15,542 nt of DNA from Chloroflexota bacterium. Lineage in GTDB: Bacteria; Chloroflexota; UBA5177; JANWHV01. A program made the translations under genes and the position numbers. The DNA lies in assembly GCA_025924845.1 (NCBI GenBank), contig JAICHN010000071.1:1-15542 (forward strand), read 5' to 3'. This document shows positions 5,954 to 14,185 of this stretch, one piece after another (positions within the stretch are counted from its first letter, which is position 1; each line of letters begins with the position of its first letter). Under the pieces are notes generated by a model. The model had not been told where the DNA came from, ran no database searches, and worked only from the letters and a program-made list of their open reading frames with translations.

Positions 5954-6826
5954 GTGGACGCGGGCAACGGTAAAGGGCCGGAACGTTACGGCATCGCGGT
6001 GGTGGCCAAGGCCCTCGACGTGCTGGAGGCTTTTGACGAGCGTGAGAGCCTGTCCCTGGCCGAACTGGCGCGCGCCGTCGGCCAGCCCAAACCAAGTGTC
6101 TTTCGCCTGGTAAGCACCCTGGTGAGCCGCGGCTACCTTGAGCCGGACAGCCGGCCGGATCGCTACCGCCTGGGCATGCGTCTGGCCCGCGCCGCGCGCG
6201 GCGTACTGGCGCGTTCGACCCTCCGCGAGTTGGCGCGGCCTCATTTGCGGCGCCTCCGCGATGATTTTGGTCATAGCGTCAATCTCGCCGTCTTTACCCG
6301 TGGAGACGCCCTCTTCATCGACGTCTTGCCGGGCCTTCACCCATTCAAGATGGAGACCATACCCGGGAGCCGGGTGGAGTTGCATGCCACCGCGGCCGGC
6401 AAAGCGATCGCGGCCGCGATCTCCGAGGAAGAATTGGCGGCCTATCTGCAGGCGAATGGCCTACCCGCCTTTACACCCCGCACCATCTCGACCAGGGCGG
6501 AGTTGCGCGAAGCGTTAGAGCAGGTGCGGGTGCGTGGGTACGCCGTGGACGCGGAAGAACGGGAACCGGGCGCTGTGTGCATAGGCGGCGTCATCATTGG
6601 TGCGGACGGCGTGGTGGAGGGGGCGATTAGTCTTTCGTCCGTGGCGGCCCGCTTGACCGATGATCTCATTCCACGAGTCGGCGCGGCGGTATGCGAGGCA
6701 TGCGCGGCGGTAGCCGAGGGTCTGGGCTATCGTCCGCCGGTTATCACCAATGGGGCGACCCTGAATCTTTATCATGCCGCCGTAGCGGGACCAGGTCCCG
6801 CGGCGAGCAGAGAGGAACGTACATGA
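5954..6826 (+). CDS. IclR-family transcriptional regulator
   Basis: A 290-residue IclR-type repressor or activator. The N-terminal winged helix-turn-helix spans about 14-65 ([14 protein letters not shown], then [22 protein letters not shown] and the wing [13 protein letters not shown]). The effector domain spans about 85-257, with the usual LHATAAGKA (143-151) and the [12 protein letters not shown] segment (201-212) at the ligand pocket. A tail of about 33 residues after 257 is longer than usual. The start is a GTG at 5954-5956 with GGAG 5 nt upstream. Its TGA overlaps the aminotransferase ATG by 4 nt (ATGA). It sits between two units with matching palindromes in both leaders, so it very likely controls both. 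The inducer should be a pathway sugar acid or intermediate. Confidence 0.93.
   Translation: MDAGNGKGPERYGIAVVAKALDVLEAFDERESLSLAELARAVGQPKPSVFRLVSTLVSRGYLEPDSRPDRYRLGMRLARAARGVLARSTLRELARPHLRRLRDDFGHSVNLAVFTRGDALFIDVLPGLHPFKMETIPGSRVELHATAAGKAIAAAISEEELAAYLQANGLPAFTPRTISTRAELREALEQVRVRGYAVDAEEREPGAVCIGGVIIGADGVVEGAISLSSVAARLTDDLIPRVGAAVCEACAAVAEGLGYRPPVITNGATLNLYHAAVAGPGPAASREERT
6785..6801. repeat. 17-bp palindrome just before the aminotransferase start
   Basis: GCGGGACC-A-GGTCCCGC has perfect 8-bp arms around one central base. It lies in the last codons of the IclR-type gene and ends 21 nt before the aminotransferase ATG, just upstream of its GAGAGG site. In RNA it would fold as a 7-bp stem with a 3-nt loop. 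It does not resemble the GTTTCA operators. It may tune translation or processing between the two genes, or be chance in GC-rich coding sequence. Confidence 0.45.
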
Positions 6827-8130
6827 CCGCCGCCACATCCACCCGAGCACGCCAACTCTATGCGCGGGCACGGGAATCGCTCGCCGGAGGGGTGAGCAGC
6901 TCCTTTCGCGCCGATGTGCGGCCGGAACCCCTGTTTGTCGACCACGCCCAAGGGGTTCGCCTGATTGATGTCGATGGAAACAGCTATTTGGATTACACCC
7001 TGGCCTGGGGCCCACTCATTCTTGGCCATAACCATCCGAGCGTCATGGCCGCGGTGCGAGCGCAGTTAGGGCGTGGCCATATGTTCGGCGCCCAACATGA
7101 ACTGGAGGCACAGGTAGCGGAACGCATCGTGGGGGGCGTGCCCGGCGCCGATTTGGTGACCTTTGCCGGATCGGGTACGGAGGCGGTCCAGGTGGCGCTG
7201 CGCCTGGCGCGCGCCTATACGGGGCGGAATAAATGGATCAAGTTCGAAGGTCACTATCATGGCTGGAGCGATGCAGCCTTGGTGAGCTACCACCCGTCGC
7301 TGGACGCGGTCGGACCACGCGATCATCCGCGATCGATTCCCGGCACGGCCGGCCAATCGCCGGCCGCTTTGGCGGAGGCGATCGTGTTGCCCTGGAACGA
7401 CATTAGCGCTCTGGAACAGGCGCTGCATGACGGCGCGGAGGATATTGCCGCCGTCATGATGGAACCCGTCATGTGCAACTCTGGAGTGATTGCGCCGGTT
7501 CAAGGCTATTTGGAAGCGATGCGCTCTTTAACCGCGCGGCACCGCGTGCTGCTCATCTTCGATGAGGTAATTACCGGGTTCCGCCTGGCTTTTGGCGGCG
7601 CGCCGGAAATCTACGGCGTGGTTCCCGATCTCGTGGTCTATGCGAAGGCCATTGCGGCGGGATTCCCGCTCAGCGCTATCGGCGGACGACGCGACGTGAT
7701 GGACCTGATCGCTAAAGGAACGGTGGCTCACAGCGGCACCTACAACGGCAATCCGATTGCCCTGGCCGCCGCCGATGCCGCCCTACGTGAACTGAGCGGC
7801 ACGGGCGTCTACGAGCATCTGGACCGCCTGGGAACGGCGCTGGCGGCCGGGGCGCGCTCGCTCTTGACGGAGCATAAATTGTCCGGCAAGGTGCATCAGG
7901 TTGGTCCGGTCCTACGCATTCTCTTCACCGAACAGGACGCGATCCTCGATTATCGCGCCGTGGCCGCGTGTAACGATGCGCTGAGTGCCGCGTTGGTCCA
8001 GGAACTGCGTGCTCACGGTGTGCTTATCTTGCCGGATGGCCGCTGGTATCTGGCAACAGTGCATACCGATGAGGATGTGCGGACGGCCCTGGTTGCCCTC
8101 GATGAAAGCCTGGCTTCGCTAGGGAACTGA
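6823..8130 (+). CDS. class III PLP-dependent aminotransferase (glutamate-1-semialdehyde aminomutase-like)
   Basis: A 435-residue fold-type I PLP enzyme. Seen features are [18 protein letters not shown] (55-72), the phosphate-binding AGSGTEAV (115-122), GHYHGW (143-148), FDEVITGFR with Asp247 for the pyridine nitrogen, and the Schiff-base Lys275 in [25 protein letters not shown] follows at 305-311. I start it at ATG 6823, which overlaps the IclR stop (ATGA) and has AGAGG 7 nt upstream; a longer reading would intrude into the regulator gene. Overall it resembles glutamate-1-semialdehyde 2,1-aminomutase, but position in a catabolic operon argues against a haem-biosynthesis role. It may transaminate an amino sugar, beta-amino acid or amino-acid-like intermediate. 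Substrate is not predictable from sequence. Confidence 0.92.
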   Translation: MTAATSTRARQLYARARESLAGGVSSSFRADVRPEPLFVDHAQGVRLIDVDGNSYLDYTLAWGPLILGHNHPSVMAAVRAQLGRGHMFGAQHELEAQVAERIVGGVPGADLVTFAGSGTEAVQVALRLARAYTGRNKWIKFEGHYHGWSDAALVSYHPSLDAVGPRDHPRSIPGTAGQSPAALAEAIVLPWNDISALEQALHDGAEDIAAVMMEPVMCNSGVIAPVQGYLEAMRSLTARHRVLLIFDEVITGFRLAFGGAPEIYGVVPDLVVYAKAIAAGFPLSAIGGRRDVMDLIAKGTVAHSGTYNGNPIALAAADAALRELSGTGVYEHLDRLGTALAAGARSLLTEHKLSGKVHQVGPVLRILFTEQDAILDYRAVAACNDALSAALVQELRAHGVLILPDGRWYLATVHTDEDVRTALVALDESLASLGN

Positions 8131-8143
8131 GGAGAAAAACAGA

Positions 8144-9340
8144 GTGAAAGTGACTGACATTCGGGTCACGCCGATCACGGTGCCGCTGGAGGCGCCCCTT
8201 AGGTGGAGCATGGGCGTGGAAACGGGCACCACGCGCGCCATCATTGAGGTGCTGACCGACGAAGGAATTACAGGGATCGGCGAGACTTATGGCGGCAACG
8301 AGGTGGTGCATGCCATCGAAACGGCAAAGCCTTTCGTGCTTGGCATCGACCCGTTGCAGACCGGCCTGCTTCAGTATCGGCTGGGCGTCTTCTGTATCTC
8401 CTACGAAACGCAAGTCTCCCCGGCCGCCCGCGCGGGCCTCGAGATGGCCTGTCTTGACGCGGCGGGCAAGGCGCTTGGTCGACCCGTGCATGCCCTGCTT
8501 GGCGGCGCCGTACGGGAGAGAGTCGAGGTGGCCGCCTACCTCTTCTATCGCTATCCCGGCAAGCAAGATGTCGGCGGAGAGAGCACACCCGAGGCAATCC
8601 TGGCCCGCACCGAGGAATTAATCGAGCGCTACGGCTTTCGGTCGATCAAATTGAAGGGCGGCGTGTATCCGCCCTATGAAGAATTGCGCGCCATACGTCT
8701 GCTACGGGAGCGTTTTCCCGATAGTCCCCTCCGTTGGGATCCCAACGCGGGCTGGTCCACCAACACGGCGATCCGAGTGGCGCAGCGCCTGGCCGATGAA
8801 CGTATCGATCTCGAGTACCTGGAGGATCCCACGGCCGGACTCGAGGGGATGAGCCTGGTGCGGCGGGCGGTCAGCATCCCCCTGGCAACCAACATGTGCC
8901 TGGTGAACTACGAGCAGTTGGCCCCCGGCATTCGGATGCACAGTGTTGATGTGATCCTGGCCGACGTGCATTATTGGGGCGGCTTCCGGGCCAATCAGAA
9001 GATGGCCGCGACGGCCGAGGCGTTCAACCTGGGGGTAGGCATGCATAGCGACCGGGAGTTGGGGGTGTCCACGGCGGCCATGGTTCATCTTGCCGCGGCG
9101 CTGCCCAATCTTACCCACGCCATCGACAGCCACTATCCCGACCAGGTGGACGACATTATCACGACGCCGTTCGTCTATGAGGAGGGCCACTTTCGCGTGC
9201 CGCAAGGGCCCGGACTGGGCGTGGAACTCGATAGAGACAAAGTCGAGAAGTATCACCGGCTGTATCTCAGCGGCGGGGCGACCAACGAGTTCTATGATCC
9301 GTGGCGTCCCGGCTGGGTACCCGCCCTGCCCGTCTTCTAA
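8144..9340 (+). CDS. enolase-superfamily dehydratase, glucarate dehydratase-type
   Basis: A 398-residue mandelate racemase/muconate lactonizing-type enzyme. The capping domain is N-terminal (1-125) and the barrel follows. The catalytic lysine motif is SIKLKGG with Lys169 and Lys171. Metal ligands are Asp199 (RWDPNAGW), Glu227 (YLEDP) and Asn250 (LATNM). The Asp/His dyad is Asp274 (ILADVHYW) and His301 (GMHSDRELGVS). The Asn third ligand, the ATNM motif and the ADxHxW motif point to the glucarate dehydratase subgroup, where C5-proton abstraction dehydrates hexarates to keto-deoxy acids. It carries HSD where I recall HSN in classical GlucD, so substrate may differ. GTG start with GAGGAG about 10 nt upstream, 13 nt after the aminotransferase stop. 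Confidence 0.9.
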   Translation: MKVTDIRVTPITVPLEAPLRWSMGVETGTTRAIIEVLTDEGITGIGETYGGNEVVHAIETAKPFVLGIDPLQTGLLQYRLGVFCISYETQVSPAARAGLEMACLDAAGKALGRPVHALLGGAVRERVEVAAYLFYRYPGKQDVGGESTPEAILARTEELIERYGFRSIKLKGGVYPPYEELRAIRLLRERFPDSPLRWDPNAGWSTNTAIRVAQRLADERIDLEYLEDPTAGLEGMSLVRRAVSIPLATNMCLVNYEQLAPGIRMHSVDVILADVHYWGGFRANQKMAATAEAFNLGVGMHSDRELGVSTAAMVHLAAALPNLTHAIDSHYPDQVDDIITTPFVYEEGHFRVPQGPGLGVELDRDKVEKYHRLYLSGGATNEFYDPWRPGWVPALPVF

Positions 9341-9378
9341 TCCGCCTCATGATGTACGCGCGGTACTGGAGTAGATAG

Positions 9379-10761
9379 ATGATTCGAGCTGGATTCTCCG
9401 AGGTCAACATCACGCCTGCCCTGGGCTTCAAGATGTCCGGCATGCTCAATCCGCCGGCGGCAGGCGGCATTGAGTGGCCGCTGTACGCCCGCACGGTCGT
9501 CTTTGACGATGGGGTCAAGCGGATTGCCGTCGTAAGCCTCGATCTCCTCTCCCTGAGACCGCATACCGTGGCGGAGTACCGAACCGCCATTGCGGCCGGC
9601 AACGACATCGAACCGGCTGATATCTTAATCGCCTGCTCTCACACTCACCGCGGCCCTTTCACGGGCATGGGCATGGACGAGGATACGAACTTCGCCTATC
9701 TCGACGACCTGCGCGCCTGGCTCGTGCAGGGCATGGCCAGGGCATTTGCCGCCCTGCAGCCCGCGCGGATCAAGGTAGGCCAGACCAAGGCACCGGGCTG
9801 GACGTTCAACCGCCGCCCCGTCTATACGGGCGAAGAGGTGGGAACCCAGGGGCCCGCCTATGGTGATAATTTCCTTCGCCTGGAGGGTCCGGCCGACGAC
9901 GATCTGCAGGTGTTGCTGGTCGAGGATAGCCAGGGGGCCGTGCTCGGTGGTCTGGTTGATTTCGCCTGCCACCCGACCTTGATGTTCCTCGAACCGGTCT
10001 ATTCGGCGGACTTCTCAGGGGCGCTGATGGAAGAGTTGGCGCAGCGACATGGAGGGATCTTCGCCTACCTGCAGGGCGCCTCCGGCAACCTGTGGGCTCG
10101 TGACCTGAGCTTGCGAGCACCGCGTTTCCCCACTTCCCAGGACCATGTCAAGGCGATGGCCCAGGCGCTTGCCGACAAGGCCGACGAGGTCATGCGTTCG
10201 GCGCGCGAACTCCACGATGTGTCACTGCGCACCGGCCAGGAGGTGCTGCGTATCGAACAGCGCCGCCCTACCGCTGAACAGGTCCAGCTGGCCCGCTGGT
10301 ACCTGGAAGAGCGAAAATCGGCGATCGACGAGCAGGAGTTTACTCAGCGCATGTACGGCCACGACTATACCTTCTATCACAACAGCCCTGAGGTGTCGAA
10401 GTGGTTCTCGCGTGAGGCCATCGGCATGTGGGAGATGCAGCGCCGGATCGGCAGCCGCGAGTTGCGGGATGACGTGGAAATCCAGGCCCTGGCCATCGGC
10501 GAGGTCGGCCTGGTAACCTTCCCGGTCGAACTGTTCACCGAATTCGGCATCGCCGCCAAGGCGCACTCGCCGTTTGCCGATACGTTCGTCGTTTCTATCG
10601 CCAACGGCTGCCTCGGCTACGTCCCTACTCTGGAAGCGTTCAGCCGAGGAGGGTACGAACCGCGCCTGGGCGGGAGTAGTCACCTTATTCCCGAGGCAGG
10701 CAACCTGATGACCGATGCCGCGCTGCGCCTACTGCGTGGGCTTTCCCGTCCCAGCGCCTAG
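9379..10761 (+). CDS. neutral/alkaline ceramidase N-terminal domain-type (PF04734-like) hydrolase
   Basis: A 460-residue protein starting GFSEVNITPALGFKMSG, followed by ARTVVFDDGVKRIAVVSLDLL. This matches the neutral ceramidase N-terminal fold, which holds a zinc that cleaves amide bonds. Probable zinc ligands are His88 or His90 in SHTHRGP and His198 in DFACHPT. Glu384 in PVELFTEFG and Tyr414 in NGCLGYVPT occupy positions expected for the other ligands. QGASGNL (232-238) replaces the usual QG-AGD loop. No signal peptide and no C-terminal ceramidase domain are present; true ceramidases are secreted and longer. I infer a cytoplasmic amidase or esterase on a small substrate, perhaps an N-acyl sugar derivative. 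ATG with GGAG 7 nt upstream, 38 nt after the dehydratase gene. Confidence 0.82.
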   Translation: MIRAGFSEVNITPALGFKMSGMLNPPAAGGIEWPLYARTVVFDDGVKRIAVVSLDLLSLRPHTVAEYRTAIAAGNDIEPADILIACSHTHRGPFTGMGMDEDTNFAYLDDLRAWLVQGMARAFAALQPARIKVGQTKAPGWTFNRRPVYTGEEVGTQGPAYGDNFLRLEGPADDDLQVLLVEDSQGAVLGGLVDFACHPTLMFLEPVYSADFSGALMEELAQRHGGIFAYLQGASGNLWARDLSLRAPRFPTSQDHVKAMAQALADKADEVMRSARELHDVSLRTGQEVLRIEQRRPTAEQVQLARWYLEERKSAIDEQEFTQRMYGHDYTFYHNSPEVSKWFSREAIGMWEMQRRIGSRELRDDVEIQALAIGEVGLVTFPVELFTEFGIAAKAHSPFADTFVVSIANGCLGYVPTLEAFSRGGYEPRLGGSSHLIPEAGNLMTDAALRLLRGLSRPSA

Positions 10762-10780
10762 CCGCTCGCACCACGACGCA

Positions 10781-10798
10781 TGCCGGCCTTTGCCGGCA
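10781..10798. terminator. short hairpin after the ceramidase-type gene
   Basis: TGCCGGC-CTTT-GCCGGCA forms a perfect 7-bp stem with a 4-nt loop, 19 nt after the stop codon. No T run follows. It may partially terminate or stabilise the upstream message before the hydrolase gene, which starts 57 nt later. The 94-nt gap shows no convincing promoter, so read-through into the hydrolase gene is likely. Confidence 0.35.
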
Positions 10799-10855
10799 CA
10801 GGTACTCCGGATTACCGGTTGACCACTAATCGAATGTACGACGAGGGGATGAACC

Positions 10856-12847
10856 ATGGCCGAGGATTGGCGACCGTTCACGCTGACCTGGGATGACGCG
10901 CCGCTTGATCTGTCCTTTCTCTATGAGCAGGAGAAACCCGCCGGCAAGCACGGCTTCCTTACCGTCCAGGGCGACCGCATGGTGTTTCAGGACGGCACGG
11001 AGGGACGTTTCTGGGGCACCTGCTTTAACAGCGGCGCCAATTTTCCGACCCACGACGAGAGCGAGATGGTGGCGCGCCGGCTGGCGAAATTCGGCGTGAA
11101 CATCGTGCGGTTCCACCAAATGGATGCCGAGTGGGCCACGCCGAACCTATTCCAGTTCAATCGCGCCAAACCCAAGGACAATACTCGAACCTTCGACCCG
11201 GAAAGTATTGAGCGCTTGGACTATCTGATCTATTGCCTGAAGCAACTGGGCATTTATATCTACCTCGATCTGTTGACCTACCGTCAGTTTCGCCCCGGCG
11301 ACGGCGTGGACGCCGTCGATCAACTCGGCCAGGCGGCCAAGCCGTACACCTATTTCGATCCGAAACTGATCGCCTTGCAGAAAGAGTTCAACCGCGATCT
11401 ATGGCTGCACACTAACCCGTACACCAAGCTGGCGTACAAGGACGATCCGGCCATCGCGCTCACCGGGATCAAGAACGAAAGCGACATGTTCACCCAGCCG
11501 GTGGTGCTCGAGCCCTATCGCTCCCGCCTAGAGGTTCGGTATCGAGAGTGGGCGGCGCGGTTGAACCTGTCCGTGGACGCGGGAGCGGTCGATTTCGCCC
11601 AGCCTTCGGGGCAAATCGCGCGCTTCCTGACTGAGGTGCAGACCGAGTTCTTCCGGGACATGGTGGCCTATCTGCACGAGATTGGGGTACGCGTACCGAT
11701 CAACGGCACGAACTGGTCGCGAAAGTTAGGAGTGCTGGCCTCGCAAGTCGCCGTGGACTTCGCGGACTCGCACTGCTACTGGAACTTTCCCTTCTGGGAG
11801 AGTCCTCAAGGCACACAGGCTCAGCCCATGGTAGGCTCCGCCGATAATACATTCGGCGTGCTGTCCTTCGAACGCCTGCTCGATCGCCCCTACTTCGTAT
11901 CGGAATGGGATCATGCCTGGCCGGACGAGTGGCGGGCCGAGAGCGCCGTGGCCTACGCGGCGGTTGCCGCATTCCAGGGCTGGAGTGGGCTGGCCATCCA
12001 CACCTACCGCTACACCAACTGGGGGCCGGTGGACAGTATTGGCGGGGGCACGTCCACAATCAACGGCATCACCTACCGGAATCACTTCGATGCCTTTAAC
12101 GATCCAGCCAAATTTGGCCTGTTCTATCATGCGGCGCTGCTCTTCCGGCGAGGTGATGTGGCGCCGGCCAAGCAAAGCGTGGCGATTCGCCTGGGGGAGG
12201 ATACTTCCTCCTGGCTGCTCAAACGACCCGAGGATTTGCCCGTGCTGACCGCCCTGAGCGAGCAGCATCGGGTAGGGATGGTTTTACCGGGCCAGAACGT
12301 TCCGGCGGACCACACAGTATCGTGGGAGCGCCCCATCGTGGATCTGGATGCCGGCGAAGTGCATGCCGATACGGGCCAACTCCAGCGCAGTTGGGTCAAG
12401 CGGATCGGCCTGATCGATACGCCGCGCACCAAGGTTGCCTACGGCTTCCTGGGCGAGGGTGAACCTATTTCGCTCACCGGCCTGAATCTCGACGTCAAGA
12501 CGTCCTTCGCCACGATCGCCCTTAGCTCGCTGACCGACGATCCTATTGAGTCATCCAACACGCTGCTCCTCACCGCCGTGGGACGAAGCGACAATACCAG
12601 CGCCGAATACGACGCGGATCGGACGCATCAACTGAAGTTTGGGCATGGGCCGATTCTGATCGAACCCATTGAAGCAAAAATCACGCTCACCACCACGCAT
12701 CCCAATCTCAAAGTATGGGTGATCAGCGAGCGGGCACAAGCGGTTACTCCCTTGCCAACTCACTTCGCGGACGGCGCCTTTACCTTCGAGATCGGGGCGC
12801 AACCGGAGTGGAATCCTTCCACGATCTATTATCTGATTAAGGTGTAA
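10856..12847 (+). CDS. glycoside hydrolase, cellulase-like clan GH-A type
   Basis: A 663-residue putative retaining glycosidase. An N-terminal strand region (GRFWGTCFNSGANFPT, 50-65) leads into a TIM barrel: LAKFGVNIVRFHQMD (76-90), LDYLIYCLKQLGIYIYLDLL (121-140). The probable acid/base is Glu208 in GIKNES and the probable nucleophile is Glu350 in YFVSEWDHAWPDEW, an arrangement typical of clan GH-A (Asn-Glu and later Glu at barrel strands 4 and 7). A beta-rich domain fills about 440-663. There is no signal peptide, so it probably acts on an imported oligosaccharide or glycoside in the cytoplasm. ATG at 10856 with GAGGGG 7 nt upstream. It ends the catabolic unit. Exact GH family and substrate cannot be assigned by eye. 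Confidence 0.85.
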   Translation: MAEDWRPFTLTWDDAPLDLSFLYEQEKPAGKHGFLTVQGDRMVFQDGTEGRFWGTCFNSGANFPTHDESEMVARRLAKFGVNIVRFHQMDAEWATPNLFQFNRAKPKDNTRTFDPESIERLDYLIYCLKQLGIYIYLDLLTYRQFRPGDGVDAVDQLGQAAKPYTYFDPKLIALQKEFNRDLWLHTNPYTKLAYKDDPAIALTGIKNESDMFTQPVVLEPYRSRLEVRYREWAARLNLSVDAGAVDFAQPSGQIARFLTEVQTEFFRDMVAYLHEIGVRVPINGTNWSRKLGVLASQVAVDFADSHCYWNFPFWESPQGTQAQPMVGSADNTFGVLSFERLLDRPYFVSEWDHAWPDEWRAESAVAYAAVAAFQGWSGLAIHTYRYTNWGPVDSIGGGTSTINGITYRNHFDAFNDPAKFGLFYHAALLFRRGDVAPAKQSVAIRLGEDTSSWLLKRPEDLPVLTALSEQHRVGMVLPGQNVPADHTVSWERPIVDLDAGEVHADTGQLQRSWVKRIGLIDTPRTKVAYGFLGEGEPISLTGLNLDVKTSFATIALSSLTDDPIESSNTLLLTAVGRSDNTSAEYDADRTHQLKFGHGPILIEPIEAKITLTTTHPNLKVWVISERAQAVTPLPTHFADGAFTFEIGAQPEWNPSTIYYLIKV

Positions 12848-12886
12848 CTGCCGGACTCCTTCCCCCTTCCGAGCGACCTATTATAA

Positions 12887-12925
12887 GAACGCGCGGCCAA
12901 GGCGTAAGAAACGCGCCGCGCGTTC
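12887..12925. terminator. large hairpin ending the catabolic unit
   Basis: The arms GAACGCGCGGC (12887-12897) and GCCGCGCGTTC (12915-12925) pair perfectly over 11 bp. Inside, GCGT and ACGC (12902-12905, 12911-12914) extend the stem past a 4-nt bulge to an AAGAA loop. It starts 40 nt after the hydrolase stop and lies 45 nt before the flavoprotein start. No T run follows, so it may act as a factor-assisted or non-canonical terminator or as a 3' stabiliser. It separates two apparently unrelated functional groups. Confidence 0.55.
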
Positions 12926-12969
12926 ATCCAATAGATAGCAGGGGAAAATGAGCGGGGAAGGAAGATACC

Positions 12970-14163
12970 TTGGCTATCACACGGCACACTTATCTAATCG
13001 TTGGGAGCGGCATGACCGCCGCCGCGGCGGTACACGGCATCCGCGAGGTGGATGCTCACGGCTCGATCGGGATGATTGGCGACGAGGGCGAGCCACCCTA
13101 TAACCGCCCGCCTCTCTCGAAGGGACTGTGGAAGGGCGAGAGCATCGACGGCATCTGGAGCGCCATGAACGGCGACGACCTGACGCTGTATTCAGGGTGT
13201 ACCGCCGTCACTCTGGATGCCCGGCAAAAGCAGATCACCGACTCACAGGGCACAACGTACGGCTTCGACAAGCTGCTCCTGGCTACCGGGGGTACCCCGC
13301 GGCGGCTCGACGCCGGGAATGACCGGATGATCTACTTTCGTACCCTGGATGATTACCGCCGATTGCGCGCCCTTGCCGAGGATCATCGGCGATTCGCGGT
13401 CATCGGCGGCGGCTTCATCGCTTCGGAGATCGCCGCCGCGCTGAGCATGAACGGCAACGAGGTGGTCATGCTTCTCCCTGAGGAGACCATCGGCCACCGC
13501 CTGTTTCCCAGCGATCTGGCGCGGTTCGTCACCACCTTCTACCAACAGAAGGGCGTGGACGTGATCACCGGCGATACGGTGGTGGGGGTCGAGTTGCGCG
13601 GCGACCGGCAGGTGGTGCTGACCCGATCCGGCCGCGAAATCGTGGTGGACGGCGTCGTGGCGGGCCTTGGCATCCAGCCAAACCTCGGGCTGGCCCGCGA
13701 CGCCGGGCTGGACGTGGGGAACGGCATCTTGGTTGACGAGTTCCTGCGCACCTGCCGGCCCGACATCTATGCGGCGGGAGATGTGGCCGAGTTCCCGGAC
13801 TATGTACTGGGGGGCAGACGCCGCGTGGAGCATGAGGACAACGCTAACGTCATGGGCCGACTGGCCGGGCGCGCCATGGCAGGCGACCCCGCGGCCTATC
13901 ACCACCTCCCCTTCTTCTATTCCGACCTGTTCGAGCTGGGCTATGAAGCGGTTGGCCTGGTCGATAGCCGTCTTGAGACGGTGGCGGACTGGACGGAACC
14001 GTATCGCACGGGCGTCGTGTACTACCTGCAAGCCGGGCGCGTTCGGGGGGTCTTGTTGTGGAATGTGTGGGACCAGGTAGACGCGGCCAGAGCATTGTTG
14101 GCTGAACCAGGCCCCTTCCAGGCGGCCGATCTGGTCGGCCGCCTACCGCGAACGAACTTATAG
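12970..14163 (+). CDS. FAD-dependent oxidoreductase (ferredoxin reductase/AIF-like)
   Basis: A 397-residue two-dinucleotide-binding flavoprotein. The FAD site is LIVGSGMTAAA (9-19), then PPYNRPPLSKGLW (42-54). LLLATGGTPRR is at 103-112. The NAD(P)H site is AVIGGGFIASE (143-153). The second FAD motif is DIYAAGDVAEF (265-275), and VEHEDNANVMGRLAGRAM (286-303) is typical of AIF and ferredoxin/rubredoxin-reductase-type enzymes. No CxxC redox pair occurs. It begins with TTG at 12970, preceded by GGAAG 5 nt away; a stop at 12949 in this frame leaves no upstream start. It probably passes electrons from NAD(P)H to an iron-sulfur or similar carrier, but no ferredoxin gene is nearby. It likely forms a pair with the RibD-type gene 22 nt downstream. 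Confidence 0.92.
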   Translation: MAITRHTYLIVGSGMTAAAAVHGIREVDAHGSIGMIGDEGEPPYNRPPLSKGLWKGESIDGIWSAMNGDDLTLYSGCTAVTLDARQKQITDSQGTTYGFDKLLLATGGTPRRLDAGNDRMIYFRTLDDYRRLRALAEDHRRFAVIGGGFIASEIAAALSMNGNEVVMLLPEETIGHRLFPSDLARFVTTFYQQKGVDVITGDTVVGVELRGDRQVVLTRSGREIVVDGVVAGLGIQPNLGLARDAGLDVGNGILVDEFLRTCRPDIYAAGDVAEFPDYVLGGRRRVEHEDNANVMGRLAGRAMAGDPAAYHHLPFFYSDLFELGYEAVGLVDSRLETVADWTEPYRTGVVYYLQAGRVRGVLLWNVWDQVDAARALLAEPGPFQAADLVGRLPRTNL

Positions 14164-14185
14164 CCGTAGCCATTAGGAGTAAGTC

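Noticed and set aside
12879..12886. TATTATAA-like -10 element before the flavoprotein gene
   Set aside because: No matching -35 and it would be followed at once by the large hairpin; too weak to report as a promoter.
12948..12972. ATG at 12948 with a nearby GGGG as the flavoprotein start or sign of a frameshift
   Set aside because: It is in another frame and the TTG at 12970 yields a complete, normal FAD-binding N-terminus; no frameshift is needed.
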